NCBI GenBank assembly: GCA_004114245.1
Contig: QZWS01000045.1
Span: 1-34,578 of the forward strand
Length of the DNA stretch: 34,578 bases
Direction: 5' to 3'
Origin: Zoopage sp. CT-All
Taxonomy: Eukaryota > Zoopagomycota > Zoopagomycetes > Zoopagales > Zoopagaceae
The notes below the pieces were generated by a model. The model did no database searches. It was not told where the DNA came from and saw nothing but the letters and a program-made list of their open reading frames with translations. The position numbers were made by a program, and so were the translations under genes. Shown here piece after piece: positions 20,741-31,463 of the stretch; positions within the stretch are counted from its first letter, which is position 1, and every line of letters starts with the position of its first letter.

Positions 20741-21502
20741 ATGGACGATTTCGCGCTCGCCAGCGACGACTTTGTGCTAGATGACAACGCGCTGCGGGAA
20801 ATCGGCTGCGCCGAGACAGAGTATGCTACGACGCAGCAACCCCCGCGGTCGCCCATCGTCATCGAGGACTCTCAGATCATCCAGCGGCGCGGTGATGCAT
20901 CTGCCGGGGTGGATGCAGGGCCGGCCTCATTCGAGCTACGGCAGGTGGGAGGCATGTCGTCAAAGCCATTTATTGATCCATCACAGACGCGCGAGGAGAA
21001 CTGGAGGCTGCGCGGAGAAGTCGATATTCTTCGGCAGAATCTGAAGTCTGCTCGAGCCGATGCCGAGCGTGTGCGGACGCAGCTGCTTACTACTACCCAG
21101 CATACCGGACAGCAGCTCCGTGAACAGCAGATGCATTTTGAGGCGGTGGTGAAGCGGCTGGAAACCGAGCTCGCCTTCCTGGTATGTCGGCATATTTCCA
21201 TGCTGGGGCTGAGAATGATCGCTAGCGGCAGGAGAACATGGCGTGGATAGCCCCAAGAGAGCGACCCGCAGACGAGTTGCGAGTGCAGGTCGAGGTGGCC
21301 ACGGTAGATAAGCCCGTGGAGGATACCATCATGGGTGAGTCACCGTCCTTACCCAGCGCCCATGTTGACAGGCACTCGTGCTGCAGTGTCGCCAAAGGAT
21401 GCTGGTGCTATTGATGAGCTGTCCGATGAGCTCGTTCAAAGATTGAGCAAGCGGCGACGAGAGTTTCGCATCAAGCGGCATTTAAAGCATGCTCTGAAAT
21501 AG
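20741..21502 (+). CDS. Short coiled-coil protein, possible reduced ATRIP/Rad26-like checkpoint factor
   Basis: Predicted about 224 aa; exons 20741-21181, 21232-21334, 21372-21502 (third intron end could also be 21386). ATG 20741 is followed by MDDFALASDDFVLDDNALRE, an acidic/aromatic start that resembles the N-terminus of fungal ATRIP/Lcd1/Rad26 proteins. In animals and fungi that region helps dock RPA-coated single-stranded DNA. A strong coiled coil comes next (about 82-150), ending in VKRLETELAFLENMAW, which resembles the ATRIP coiled-coil end LQSELQFKDAEM. In ATRIP this coil dimerises and binds ATR (Mec1). The C-terminus is basic (VQRLSKRRREFRIKRHLKH). Real ATRIP proteins have hundreds more residues of helical repeats; here the frame ends at TAG 21500-21502. 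So this is either a truncated ATRIP, an unrelated coiled-coil protein, or has 3' exons I missed. An upstream ATG at 20672 overlaps BRF1 and is less likely. Confidence 0.5.
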
Positions 21503-21577
21503 CTCCAGAGTAAGTCCATTGTTCACATTTGCCATGCATTTAATAATGAAATAACCATGCAATAGGAATGGTTGCTA

Positions 21578-23004
21578 CTATTTACCTGGGTTTGGAAGGT
21601 GGTCGCGGAGATCCATGGTTCCTGACCTTGTTGGCATTGGCGCGGGACTGGATGACGATCCAGACTCGACTGAGCCTTGGAGCCACGATGTATCTTGCTG
21701 AAGACGAGCAAGAGAATATGCTGGCACTGCTTCAGGAACGGGCGGTGGCGGCGGTGGAGAGTTGTATAGGTGCTGCACGGGCGCAGCCGACGAGACATGC
21801 GACTGTGGAGCTGGCCAGCCATAGGACAAGACAGCACCAGCACCGGGTACAGCGTGCGAGTATGCCGGAGGATTGGGCCTCGACGATGCATTCAAAGGCG
21901 GTGCGCGCTGGGCCGGCGGTCGAGGCAGTCGCTGCGCTTGTGCTCTGCTCGCTCAGAATTACTTCACGCCTGAATGTAGTTGCATACTTTGATATTTTTT
22001 CCTTCTTCTTTCGCAGCTTGTGCTGCTGCTCCTGTTCATCGTCGGAGAATTCGATTTCCTGGAAGCCAGATGAGAACAAAGATGTGCACAGAGTGATGAT
22101 GGCCCACATCCACACCGGGCTCCTCGTCGTGGATATTGCTGGCATCGCTTCCCTTCTGCTTCTTGAGCACCTCTGTGTAGACCAGCGAACTGGCCTTGTC
22201 AACGTACGAAATGGCGGTGCCAACGGCAACATCCAGTTCTAGAATCTCATCGGGCGAAGCGAAGCGAACCGAATACATAGGCTTCTGCACCGGTCCGAAT
22301 GTATCAAAGATCTAGGCAAGGGTTACAACCTGGCCAGGCGCTGTGTGTTATTCCCCACCTCGCCGAGAACGGCCTTGTCGTGGGAGCGAACCAGCACGCT
22401 ACCGACATCGAGCACCGGCGTGCCTGGCGCCGACACAATGATCGCGGTATCGGCAATGATGGCGGTGACCGACCCAAGATGATACGTGGTGGCGCTTGCC
22501 GGGATCTCTGATTGTATAATGCTGCGGGGAGTGGGCGCCGGCGGTTCAATCTCATTTCGCGTCCGCACTTCACTTGCGGAGATGATGGGCTGGCCATCGT
22601 CGGCGTCCTCCAGCATATCGCTAATTTCCGCCAGTCGGCCATCGTAGTCTTGCTCGCCTTGCATGTCCATGACATCGTCGTCGGAGCTTATGGCACGCGA
22701 CAGCGGGTTAGTACCGGGATGGATAAGAAGGGCGAGAATGCCTGGAATCGCTGTCGGCGAGCCCCAGCTCATCGAGAACAGACTCGATCGACGCCAACTG
22801 CTCGCTCCCTTCAACGCCCGCCATGCTTGATGCGGCAGCGATTCGCTCGTCGATGTCATCGATGATGGCAGGCCCGTGATGATCCTGCATTGGGACATCG
22901 TCCTCCATGCTTGCGTCGCGATCGAGCGCGGGCGCAGCCGCTCCGGCAGACGCCTCTGCAGCCGCGCGGTTGCCTTCGATGTCGTCGTTTGCCGGCGCGT
23001 TCAT
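21578..23004 (-). CDS. NAF1: H/ACA snoRNP assembly factor NAF1, 5 exons
   Basis: Predicted 419 aa; exons 23004-22715, 22686-22359, 22311-22108, 22058-21988, 21944-21578. NAF1 is a nuclear chaperone that loads H/ACA snoRNA and telomerase-type RNPs and is later replaced by GAR1. The acidic N-terminal third is low complexity. The GAR1/NAF1-like beta-barrel core runs from EVRTRNEIEPP through LGSVTAIIADTAIIV, SVLVRSHDKAVLGE and, after an intron, IFDTFGPVQKPMYSVRF to LKKQKGSDASNIHDEE; the GSDASN-DEE block is diagnostic. EIEFSDDEQEQQHKLRKKKEK follows on exon 4. The tail is Pro-rich with a run of six Pro, as usual for NAF1. Intron 1 (22687-22714) is only 28 bp and starts GTACTAAC, so its branch-like CTAAC almost touches the donor; this junction is the weakest. 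The donor of intron 3 could be GTGGAT or GTGGGC, a two-codon difference. Confidence 0.9.
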
Positions 23005-23088
23005 GTTCAGCTGGCAGCCGTGGCAGTCTCGAACGACGGCTTTTCTCACATTAATCTCGCCGCTGTCACCCGCCGCAGCTCCATCTCC

Positions 23089-26000
23089 ATGTCGGCCTCG
23101 CCGGTTATCCAAGTCTCAATGGACGAAAACGGAGAGTCTCACGTCGGGGCTTCCCGGCCAGATGTTGTGGTGGTCGCGGTGGACGAGTCAATACCCGTCA
23201 AGCCCGCGGACGAGACCACGCCGCTGCTGGCTGCCAATGTCGCCGCCAAGATCCCCGTCACCGAATCCGCGCCCGTCACCGGCGATCCAGCATCTCCCGT
23301 GGCCCCGGTGTTGTCTGGCTCCGCTGAGCCGCCGCCGACGGAGGAGAGCAAGGCGTTGGCCGAGGCAGCGGCCAAGGAGCTCGCCCTAGGGTGGATCCAG
23401 TCCAGCGAGCGCCGCGAAGGCAACGCCGTGCCAGAATTTCTCCAGAATTTTGTCGGCGTCAGTCTTGGCAACGCGCTCTCGGTGTTTGTTGTGTGCTTCA
23501 TCACGTACATCATGGCGGGGTGGCTTGGGCTGGGTCTTGCATGGATGTTCCCCATCTGGCTCGTCTTTGCCGTTTACTACGACACCTCTATGACGCGTCT
23601 GCGCCGCAACATCCGCGACGACACATACCGCAAGCTGACGAAGGACAAGCTGGAGACGGATGCCGAGTCGACCGAATGGATGAACAACTTTCTCAATCGC
23701 TTCTGGCTCATCTACGAGCCCGTCATTTCCCAGACCGTGGTCGGCATTGCGAATCCCATCCTCGAATACTACACTCCCGGGTTCCTCAACTCTGTGCGGC
23801 TGTCGCACTTTACCCTCGGAAACAAGGCCCCGCGCGTCGAAGAGGTGCGCACATACCCGCGCACCGAGCAGGACGTGGTCATGATGGACTGGCGCTTCTC
23901 GTTTGTCCCCAACGACGTCCTCGACCTCACCACGCGTCAAATCAAGAACAAAATCAATCCCAAGGTCGTGCTTGCCATTCGCGTCGGCAAGGGCCTCATG
24001 GGTGCAGACATCCCCATCCTCGTCGAAGACATGGTGTTCCAGGGCCACATGCGATTCAAGATTCGCCTGCAGAATAACTTTCCCCACATCAACACCGTCG
24101 ATGTCAGCTTCCTGGAGCCGCCGACCATCGACTACGTGCTCAAGCCAATTGGTGGCGAGACGCTGGGCTTCGATATTGCCCATTTCCCGGGCCTTGCCCC
24201 CTTCATTCGGGACACCATTAATTCTGTGCTTGAGCCGATGATGTATGCGCCCAACGTGTTCACCCTTGACGTCAACGCCATGATGCAGTCGGCCGGCGAA
24301 TTGTCGTCCGCCATCGGCGTGCTCAAGATTACGGTTCGCTCGGCCAAGGTCGGCAAGTCTGGTGACCTGCTTTCTGGCACCATGGATCCTTACGTCAAGA
24401 TGAACATTGGAAATCGTGCTGAGCTGGCCCGCACCACCATCAAGGATAATACCCACCAGCCATCCTGGGACGAGACATTTTACTTGCTGGTTGAAAACCT
24501 GCAAGAGGACATGCTTTTCGAAATCAACGACGAGAATGGCCTAGCAAAGGATACGCTGGTTGGCAATGCCAAATTCTCGCTGACTTCGCTCGAGGAGCAG
24601 CCACTGCAGGAAGAGGTGTAAGTGTGCTCCCGCTCATTGGTTGGATGGCTGAAGTCAAGCATCTTAGTCCCCTCAAGATTACAAGCGAGAAGGGCAAGGA
24701 GAAGGGCGACCTTAGCATCGGCGCGTGGTACTATCCTGTGGCCAAGCCAATTCCGCAGGAAGATGGCACACTCCAGCCAGTTGAATCAAGTTTGTTCATC
24801 AAATTGTTTCCTCGGCACTCTTGACACCGTTCATTAGAGGTTGGCATCCTGCGCGTGATCATCCATCAGGCCAAGGAGCTTGATTTCCGCAAGTCGGTCG
24901 TCGGCCAGCTCAGTCCATACGCGCAGCTCTTGATCAACGGCAAGCGCGTCAAGAAGACTAAAATTCTCAAGCGCAACAACAACCCAGTGTGGGAGGAAAT
25001 CACAGAGATCTTTGTCTCGGATCTTGACGATACAACCGTGGGCGTCACGATCGACGATGACCGCGAATTGGCGGTCAATCAGTCGCTCGGTTCGTGGGAG
25101 CTAAAGGCCATGACCGCCGTTGAGCGCACGGCTGCCAAAATCGATTGGTTCAATCTCAACAATGCCGAGATGGGCAAGCTCAAGATTAGCTGCAGTTGGA
25201 AACCAATTGTCGCGGAAGGGGAGCGTTTTTCGTCCTCCCTTGGCCCTCCGATCGGCGTCGTGCGTTTCGGCATCAAGGAGGCCAAGGATTTGTTCAACAC
25301 GGAAATGACCGGTGTTGCCGATCCCTATCTGCGCATTCGCTCTGGCAGCAAAATTCTTGGCAAGACGCGCGTCATCTATTCCAACCGTAATCCCACATGG
25401 GATGAAATATTCTATGTGCCAGTTCATCGTCCACAGGAGACATTCACCCTGGAGGTTTTCGACTGGAATAATCTCAAGCAGGACAAGATTATCGGCCGCA
25501 CTGAAGTGAACGTGGCGAGCATGATTGTAAAGGACGAAGAAACCGGCCAGCTTTCTGCGGCCGATTCCCTTGACCTGTGCGCGCTTATTTGCGCGCTCTC
25601 GTCGCTGACCTCGTATGTAGCACAGTGAAGCTTGCTCACAACGCCGATCTGGATCGCGGGCAGCTGGTCTACGGCGCTTCATTCCATCCGTCGATTCCAG
25701 GTGCCGGGGACTGCCCATTGCCAAAAGTGATCCACGCTGCGACAGCTGATCCCTCGGCTCCTGGCAGCCCAGTAGTGACTGCCAAGGCGCTGCCGACTGA
25801 GGTCGCACCTGAGAAGAAGGCGATTGACTATACTCAGTTTAGTACGCCTCATTCCCGCACGCTGCACCGAGCTAACGCTTACGGCAATAGAGGCCGGTGT
25901 CCTTCAGATCCGAGTCCACAAGGCTACTGGATTCTCGCGTAAAGCAGACGTCTTGGCCAGGATCGTTTTGAACAAAAATGAATATGATATCGTCAACGAG

Positions 26001-27815
26001 CTGCCTATAATCAAGAAGACGATTGCGCCCGAGTGGGAAGAGAGTAGGCCTGTCCGCTCAGTATTTAGATACCTAAATTGGCCAGGTTCCCAGTGCTTTG
26101 TCAAGGAAACCGAATTCGGCATTCTCTCCATCATTTTCCGAAACGCCGATAGCGACAAAGGCGAGGAACTGGGCCGCCTGAATGTCGATGTGCACGACAT
26201 TCTTCGCGACATGTCCGATGTATCGCACTTTTCCCGCTTCGATGGAGATCATGTTTATATAGGGTGCTGACAATAAAGCTTACAGCTTCCAGACATTTGA
26301 TGGAGAAACCGGGCAAGTCAACATGTCCTTCCTGTTCTTCCCCATCGAGATTACTCTTGATCCTTCAGAGAGCCTGCTAAGTCGGTTGCTTGATCATGCT
26401 GCCACCTCTAACCGTGGCTAGACATGGGCCAGCTGCAGATGGAAATCATCGATGCCAAGAACCTGCCGGCTGTCGACTCCAGCGGCACGAGCGACCCTTA
26501 TGTGCTGGTGACGCTCGACGGCGAGAAAGTGTTCAAGAGCAAGCCAGTGAAGAAGAATCTCAACCCTGTATTTAAGGAGATGTTCAATTTGCCAATCGTA
26601 TGCGGCACTTTTTTGCATGATTTACTTAGCCGCTGTTTCGATAGACATCGCGGACAAAGACCCGCCTCATCGTTGAGGTCTTTGATTGGAATCAGATCGC
26701 CACTGATGAGATCCTGGGCAGCGCCGTCATTGATTTGACCACGCTTGAGCCACGCGAGCCACTCGAACGGACGATCCCGCTTGTCGAGCACCCCAATGCT
26801 TCTATTCGAGTGCGAATGAACTTTACCCCAGGCTTTGTAAGCTTTGTTATGCGTCGTTCGACGACGATGTCAGCGCTTACGAGTGCTGTGAATCCGATCA
26901 ACCAGATGAAGACAGTGGGCTATCTTGGCAAGTCGGCAGCTGGAGCAGTTGGTGGAACGCTGGGTGGTATGACGGGTGGCGTCAAGACAATGTTTGGCAA
27001 GAAGAAGGAGGCTGCAGCTCCTGTCCTTACAGCCCCGGAAGTCGTCCTGCAGCGCACCGCCACAGAAGTCTCTGCCGCGACGGCGGTTGCGACCGATGCT
27101 GTCAAGCCTGTTTCCGGGTCGCTTGAAACATCCCGTAACACTGATGAGCTAATTGACAACAGGATGACTCTTGCTTAGAGTCACAGGATCTTACAGCCCA
27201 TATTCCCTCTCCTCGTCGTTGGTGTTTATTTGTGATGAAACATGCTGAATATTCGTTTAGAATCCATCAGTGAGGTTGGCAGGCTTGTTGTATATATTCT
27301 CAACGCCGAGGGCCTCAAGCCTGTGGACAGTGGCGGTTGGTCGTCTTGGACCCAGCGACACTGAAATAACGCGTGTCTATTAGGCACCAGCGACCCTTAT
27401 GTCAAAGTTCAGATGAACAAGAATACGCTCCACAAGACCAAGGTAGTCAAGAAGAATCTGAATCCCGACTGGTTCGTCGTACGCTTCATCGTCTTTGCAG
27501 CTAATGCCGTATGCTAGGAACGAGCAATTTGCCATTCCTCATGTGGCACACGACCAGCCATGTGTACTTCACATCTCGGTTAAGGATCACAACCGCTTGG
27601 GAAGCGATGTTGACATTGGTGAGTGCGAGATGAACGTCTGGGAGCACCTCAAGTCCGACGGTGGTGATGCATCGGCTGTCGTCTGCCTCGACAAGCTCGT
27701 CGGAGGGACTGGTAAAATTCACCTAAAGCTGGAGTACATTACGGTCGGCGGATCCCCAAACGATGACAAGCGCAAATCAATTTTCAGTCTTGGTCGCAAA
27801 ACAAGTAATCTGTAA
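23089..27815 (+). CDS. Tricalbin (extended-synaptotagmin-like) ER-plasma membrane tether, 12 exons
   Basis: Predicted 1383 aa; exons 23089-24615, 24660-24789, 24838-25576, 25621-25841, 25891-26043, 26086-26252, 26293-26380, 26422-26597, 26645-27134, 27261-27335, 27384-27471, 27518-27815. Tricalbins anchor in the ER by a hairpin and bridge to the plasma membrane, moving lipid through the SMP domain. Visible in order: low-complexity Ala/Pro/Val N-terminus (1-100), membrane hairpin (about 126-164), SMP domain (about 172-400; [58 protein letters not shown]), then about six C2 or C2-like units. Clear Ca-loop patterns are [43 protein letters not shown] and [10 protein letters not shown]; other units lack aspartates and are probably structural. 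A Gly-rich linker ([15 protein letters not shown]) precedes the last C2. The junction 27134/27261 would be a 126-bp intron, far longer than the rest. The last C2 could instead be a separate gene starting at 27242. Confidence 0.88.
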
Positions 27816-27895
27816 GGTGAAGTATGGATCAGAGAGGAATTCTAGTGCTAGGTGGTGCAATGTGTATCGCAGCATGATGCAGTGTGAAGTACGAT

Positions 27896-28717
27896 CTACG
27901 ACTGGACTATCGCGTTCCCAGCGACGCGCCAATCATTGATATGGCTGAGCACGCTTTCGGTCACCTTGGCCCCCACTTGGTCCTTTCCGTAGCAGTCGAC
28001 AAACTTGCCCTTTGGATCCATCAGATACGCAAAGATGCTGTGATCGACCAGGTAGTCTTCATCGGGACCGACATTCGGCGGCGTGGAATAGTACACGCGA
28101 TAAGCACGCGCCGCATCCTTCACTTGTTCCTCGGTCCCGGTAAGCCCAACCATGCGTGGATGGAATTCCTGCACGTACGCAGCGACCTCCTCGATGCCGT
28201 CGCGCCGTGGATCACAAGTGATGAATACCGGCGTCACCACCCGACCAGGAATTCGCGCATCAACCGCGTCAACCACCTCGGCAATCTTCTCCATTTCCTC
28301 TGGACATATATCCGGACAATGCGTAAATCCAAAGTATACGATTGAAAACTTCCCAAGCAGGTCCTCGTGCGTGAAGGGCTTGCGGGTGCTGGCGGAAGTC
28401 AGGGTGAAGGGACCACCGAGCTTGGGCTTTCCGATCGATTGGACGCGCTTCAGCGCCTCCTCGCGCTTCTCTTCTGCAACTCGCTTCTCGTGTTGGAAAT
28501 AGAAGTAGAGGGCCGTGCCGGCGGCGACAAATATAGCGGCGGATCTCGGGTTGAAGATGCCCATGGCCTGTGCTGCCGACGATTGCGACGAGTATCCTCG
28601 TCTTGAAAGGGACGTGTGGGGCGCACGAGCCATGCGAATGGACGCAAATGCAGCTCCGCCTGAGCGTAGGCCACAACAGGCTGGTAATCGAGCGCAGCGG
28701 CCGGCTATGCGTGACAT
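27896..28717 (-). CDS. SCO1: SCO1-type mitochondrial copper chaperone for cytochrome c oxidase
   Basis: Single-exon protein of 273 aa. SCO proteins sit in the mitochondrial inner membrane and deliver copper to the CuA site of Cox2. The first ~45 residues are Arg/Ala/Ser-rich and free of acids, a mitochondrial presequence. A single transmembrane helix follows (about 54-72, PRSAAIFVAAGTALYFYF) and then a charged juxtamembrane helix. The thioredoxin-fold domain faces the intermembrane space and carries the copper-binding CxxxC (THCPDICPEE) and the third ligand His (DYLVDHSIFAYL). FITCDPRRD and GPFTLT are further family signatures. Length matches yeast Sco1 (295 aa). Composition is GC-rich and intron-free like MDH. 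It starts 3 bp from the first possible VPS51 ATG on the other strand and ends 80 bp from the tricalbin stop. Confidence 0.95.
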   Translation of the reverse strand: MSRIAGRCARLPACCGLRSGGAAFASIRMARAPHTSLSRRGYSSQSSAAQAMGIFNPRSAAIFVAAGTALYFYFQHEKRVAEEKREEALKRVQSIGKPKLGGPFTLTSASTRKPFTHEDLLGKFSIVYFGFTHCPDICPEEMEKIAEVVDAVDARIPGRVVTPVFITCDPRRDGIEEVAAYVQEFHPRMVGLTGTEEQVKDAARAYRVYYSTPPNVGPDEDYLVDHSIFAYLMDPKGKFVDCYGKDQVGAKVTESVLSHINDWRVAGNAIVQS

Positions 28718-28720
28718 CCA

Positions 28721-31460
28721 ATGTGGTCAACCGTGACTGCGGTGGCTGCTCACATGGCGACTCCCGGCGATCGATCTCGACGGCGGCGGCTTCTTCGGGA
28801 TTTCTACAACATCGGTCAAGACGCGCCGGATACCCCAGAGGCGGTGTTGGGCGCCACGACAATACCGGACGATCCAGGCAGCCTCGACTCTCCTGCCTTT
28901 GATGCAAAGATCTACCTGCATAAGCTGCTGCGTTCGCAGAGTCTGGCCAACCTCGTCGCAACGGATAATAATTTATGTTCGGACATTCGTCAGCTGCAGG
29001 GAGATGCGCGCACGCTGGTATACGACAACTATCATCGGTTCATCGAGGCTCGAGGGCAGCTGGTGGAGGTCTCGCGCAATATGGCTGAAGTGGGTGACGC
29101 CGAGGCTCGCAACATTGTGGCCGGTTATGGAGAGCTAATGAAAGGTTGCGAGGAAGTGGAGAATCGTGTGGAAGAGGCGCGCGGGAGAATGAAGGTTTTG
29201 GACACGAAACGCGCGGCGCTCGACAAGGTCTGTGTTTGTCGTCAGCGTCATGCTGTTGACCCATCGCCATAGCTTCGCTTTGTGCTCGAATATCCCGAGA
29301 TGCTGAAAGCTGCGCTAGCAAAGCGCGACTATGCCGAAGCAGTCCGCCTGCATGAGCTTGCGATGCCGTCGCTGAGCAAGCACGGACAATCGCCCGGTAT
29401 TGCGCGCATTCAGAGCGACATTACGGTGATGATTGATGAGCTGGACTCGATGCTAGCATCAGCGATGGATTCGAGCTCTGATGAGATGAGCGTCTGCCGC
29501 TATGCGTCCCTAAGACTTGGCCTTGGCATTGACAATGTCGAGGATATTGCCATGCTGATGATTGAGAAGTACTACGCATGGCTCCTTTTGGAAATTAATG
29601 CCTTCTAGATTTCGCTGCCTTTTTGGTGAAATCGCGTCGTGTGAGACGCCGGGTGGATTGCGAGGGGAGCAGATCGATGCAATGCGACAGACGTGCTACT
29701 TTATCGATGCGTTCGAGCATTATTTTTTGAGTCTTGCCAGTGGTGGAAATTTGGGATTCTCCCCGGTTTATAAAGCGCGCTCTCCGCTGTCAAAGGTAGC
29801 ATGTGCATTAGCTGTCGACTTTTCATTTTTGGCAAGAGTTCGTGGAAATTATTCCGAAGCACAGTGTCTGATATCCTCGTCAATATTGTCCAAGCCATAT
29901 CCAGCGTCTATGATAGCAGCGTCAAATACGATACCTTGATCGACCAACTAAGCATATTGGAGCGTCTGGCAAATGAAACGAGCTGTCTTCAGAATAGCCA
30001 TCCGCCGGAAAGCATGTTGACGATGATAAAGGTTGGAATCGAAGACGCAGTGGTGACCTTGGCTCGCAAGGCGCTCACTGCTGAATTGAGCAGTATCGGG
30101 ACGGACTTCAAGGGTACTATATCCATTTGCAGTTAAGCATTTACATATATTTTAGATAGGCTCGCTGTTCTCGATGACGAAACTGGTGTTTTTACCGAGC
30201 AAGACCTCTATAATATTGTCATAGAGGCAGAAACAGGCCTCGTGGATTCGCTTGTGATCAGCGCACTTGCGAGCGTCAGAGTAGGAGAGTTGGCTACGAT
30301 ATTGTGTGCTAATTTCATAGTCGCTTGTCTTGGCCAAGGGCGTGAAAGCTTGGCATCCCAACTCGGGCCCACTCATTCTTGGTTTGATCGAATCATTTTG
30401 GCGTGATCTCCTCGATTGGATGGTATTGTCTGCTGGATGTAAATGCCGCGCTTACTGTTGGATAGAGCATACAATGCTCGCCAAGCGGTTTGCTGCGAAA
30501 CCCCAGCAAGATGCTCGTGCTGACCAACTTGGCGTTCGATTTTGAAGCAGCAGCTATGCAGGCCGTTGTGGATACCTATCTCACCGAATACGCAGCAGAC
30601 GACGCTGTAATCTCGGACATTGATGCCATCGTCGACAAGGCGGGTTCACTGGCACAGGTTCCACTTGATAGCTCCAATGATCGTCACCGACAACATTGAT
30701 AGCGCCTTCTCAATTCCTATTGCGACACCGTTTCTCGTCAGCTTCTCGACCATCTCGAAGGTTACTACGAGGAGCTGTACAAGTGCAGTTTGGAGTCCCT
30801 TCCGCCCAGCCAGTGGCAAAGTACACTCGGTCAGGTTCAAGCCATGGATAGGAACGTCATTGCCTTGTTTGGCAACGACGATGAGGTTGTTTTGCTTGCA
30901 TCTGACGATGAAGGATCGGGTGGGTCGTTCATGGCTTTCGCTCTTTATCAAATTTCATAGACTCACAATCGGTGTACAGCATGATATCGACTCGTTCTCG
31001 GGCTCTGCAAGCGCTTGATCGCGACGGCCCCTGGGGTCGATCGCGGGGCTGGTCCGCAACAAGCAGGCTAAGCAGAAGCAACACTGCTACCATCCCTCCT
31101 ACACCAGCAACGCTGGCTCCTGGCTCCTCCCTTGGATATTTCTTCAACGGTCAGGCTCCTATATACACCAATGTCGCTCTGGGTCGCATTGGAATTCTCG
31201 AGGCCATTATGAAGATCGTCGTTAAAGTATTCTCCTCCCAGTGATCGTGTCGTGGTACTGAGATGTTGTTACAGGGCCTGGTTGAGCACGTTCGACAATT
31301 CAGACTGACGCACGCAGCATTCGCTCAAGTGCAACAGGACATAATTCTGATCCGCCAGAATATCCGTCCAATGCTGCAGGATCCCAACGCAACCGTATTT
31401 CCCCTGTTGGACCAGTTTAAATCCAGTGCCTCGGCCCGCGTCGTGGCTTCAGCCAGTTAG
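28721..31460 (+). CDS. VPS51: GARP/EARP tethering complex subunit VPS51, 10 exons
   Basis: Predicted 784 aa from ATG 28721, or 773 aa from ATG 28754, which I slightly prefer (MATPGDRSRRRRLL); human VPS51 has 782. Exons: start-29227, 29273-29568, 29609-29795, 29837-30113, 30156-30280, 30321-30422, 30466-30657, 30703-30919, 30961-31226, 31275-31460; introns 40-48 bp. VPS51 is a rod-like coiled-coil subunit that tethers endosome-derived vesicles at the trans-Golgi via VPS52/53/54 and syntaxin. The signature is at the N-terminus: RRRLLRDFYNI, then FDAKIYLHKLLRSQSLANLV, DNNLCSDIRQLQGDARTLVYDNYHRF. Helical repeats fill the rest. RIGILEAIMKIVVK and the stretch after it (VEHVRQFRLTHAAFAQVQQD) match the conserved C-terminal pattern. 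All introns keep frame; splicing at 29569-29608 is needed to pass a TAG. Its stop codon directly abuts the WD40 stop. Confidence 0.87.
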
Positions 31461-31463
31461 CTA
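31458..31463. other. Abutting convergent stop codons (TAGCTA)
   Basis: TAG at 31458-31460 ends VPS51 on the plus strand and CTA at 31461-31463 is the TAG of the WD40 gene on the minus strand. There is no base between the two coding regions, so each 3' untranslated region and polyadenylation signal must lie inside the other gene's last exon. Confidence 0.85.

Noticed and set aside
23386-24504. 372-aa open frame on the minus strand
   Set aside because: Runs antisense through the SMP/C2 part of the tricalbin, which is strongly conserved. Long antisense frames are expected in GC-rich coding DNA. No family signal.
26836-26880. GTAAGC-type intron in tricalbin exon 9
   Set aside because: Removing GTAAGC...TCAG puts a stop shortly after; the retained reading [14 protein letters not shown] fits the family.
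27242-27815. Independent single-C2 gene after the tricalbin
   Set aside because: Kept only as an alternative: the C2 domain type and Gly-rich linker fit a tricalbin C-terminus, and a frame-consistent 126-bp intron exists. Not excluded.
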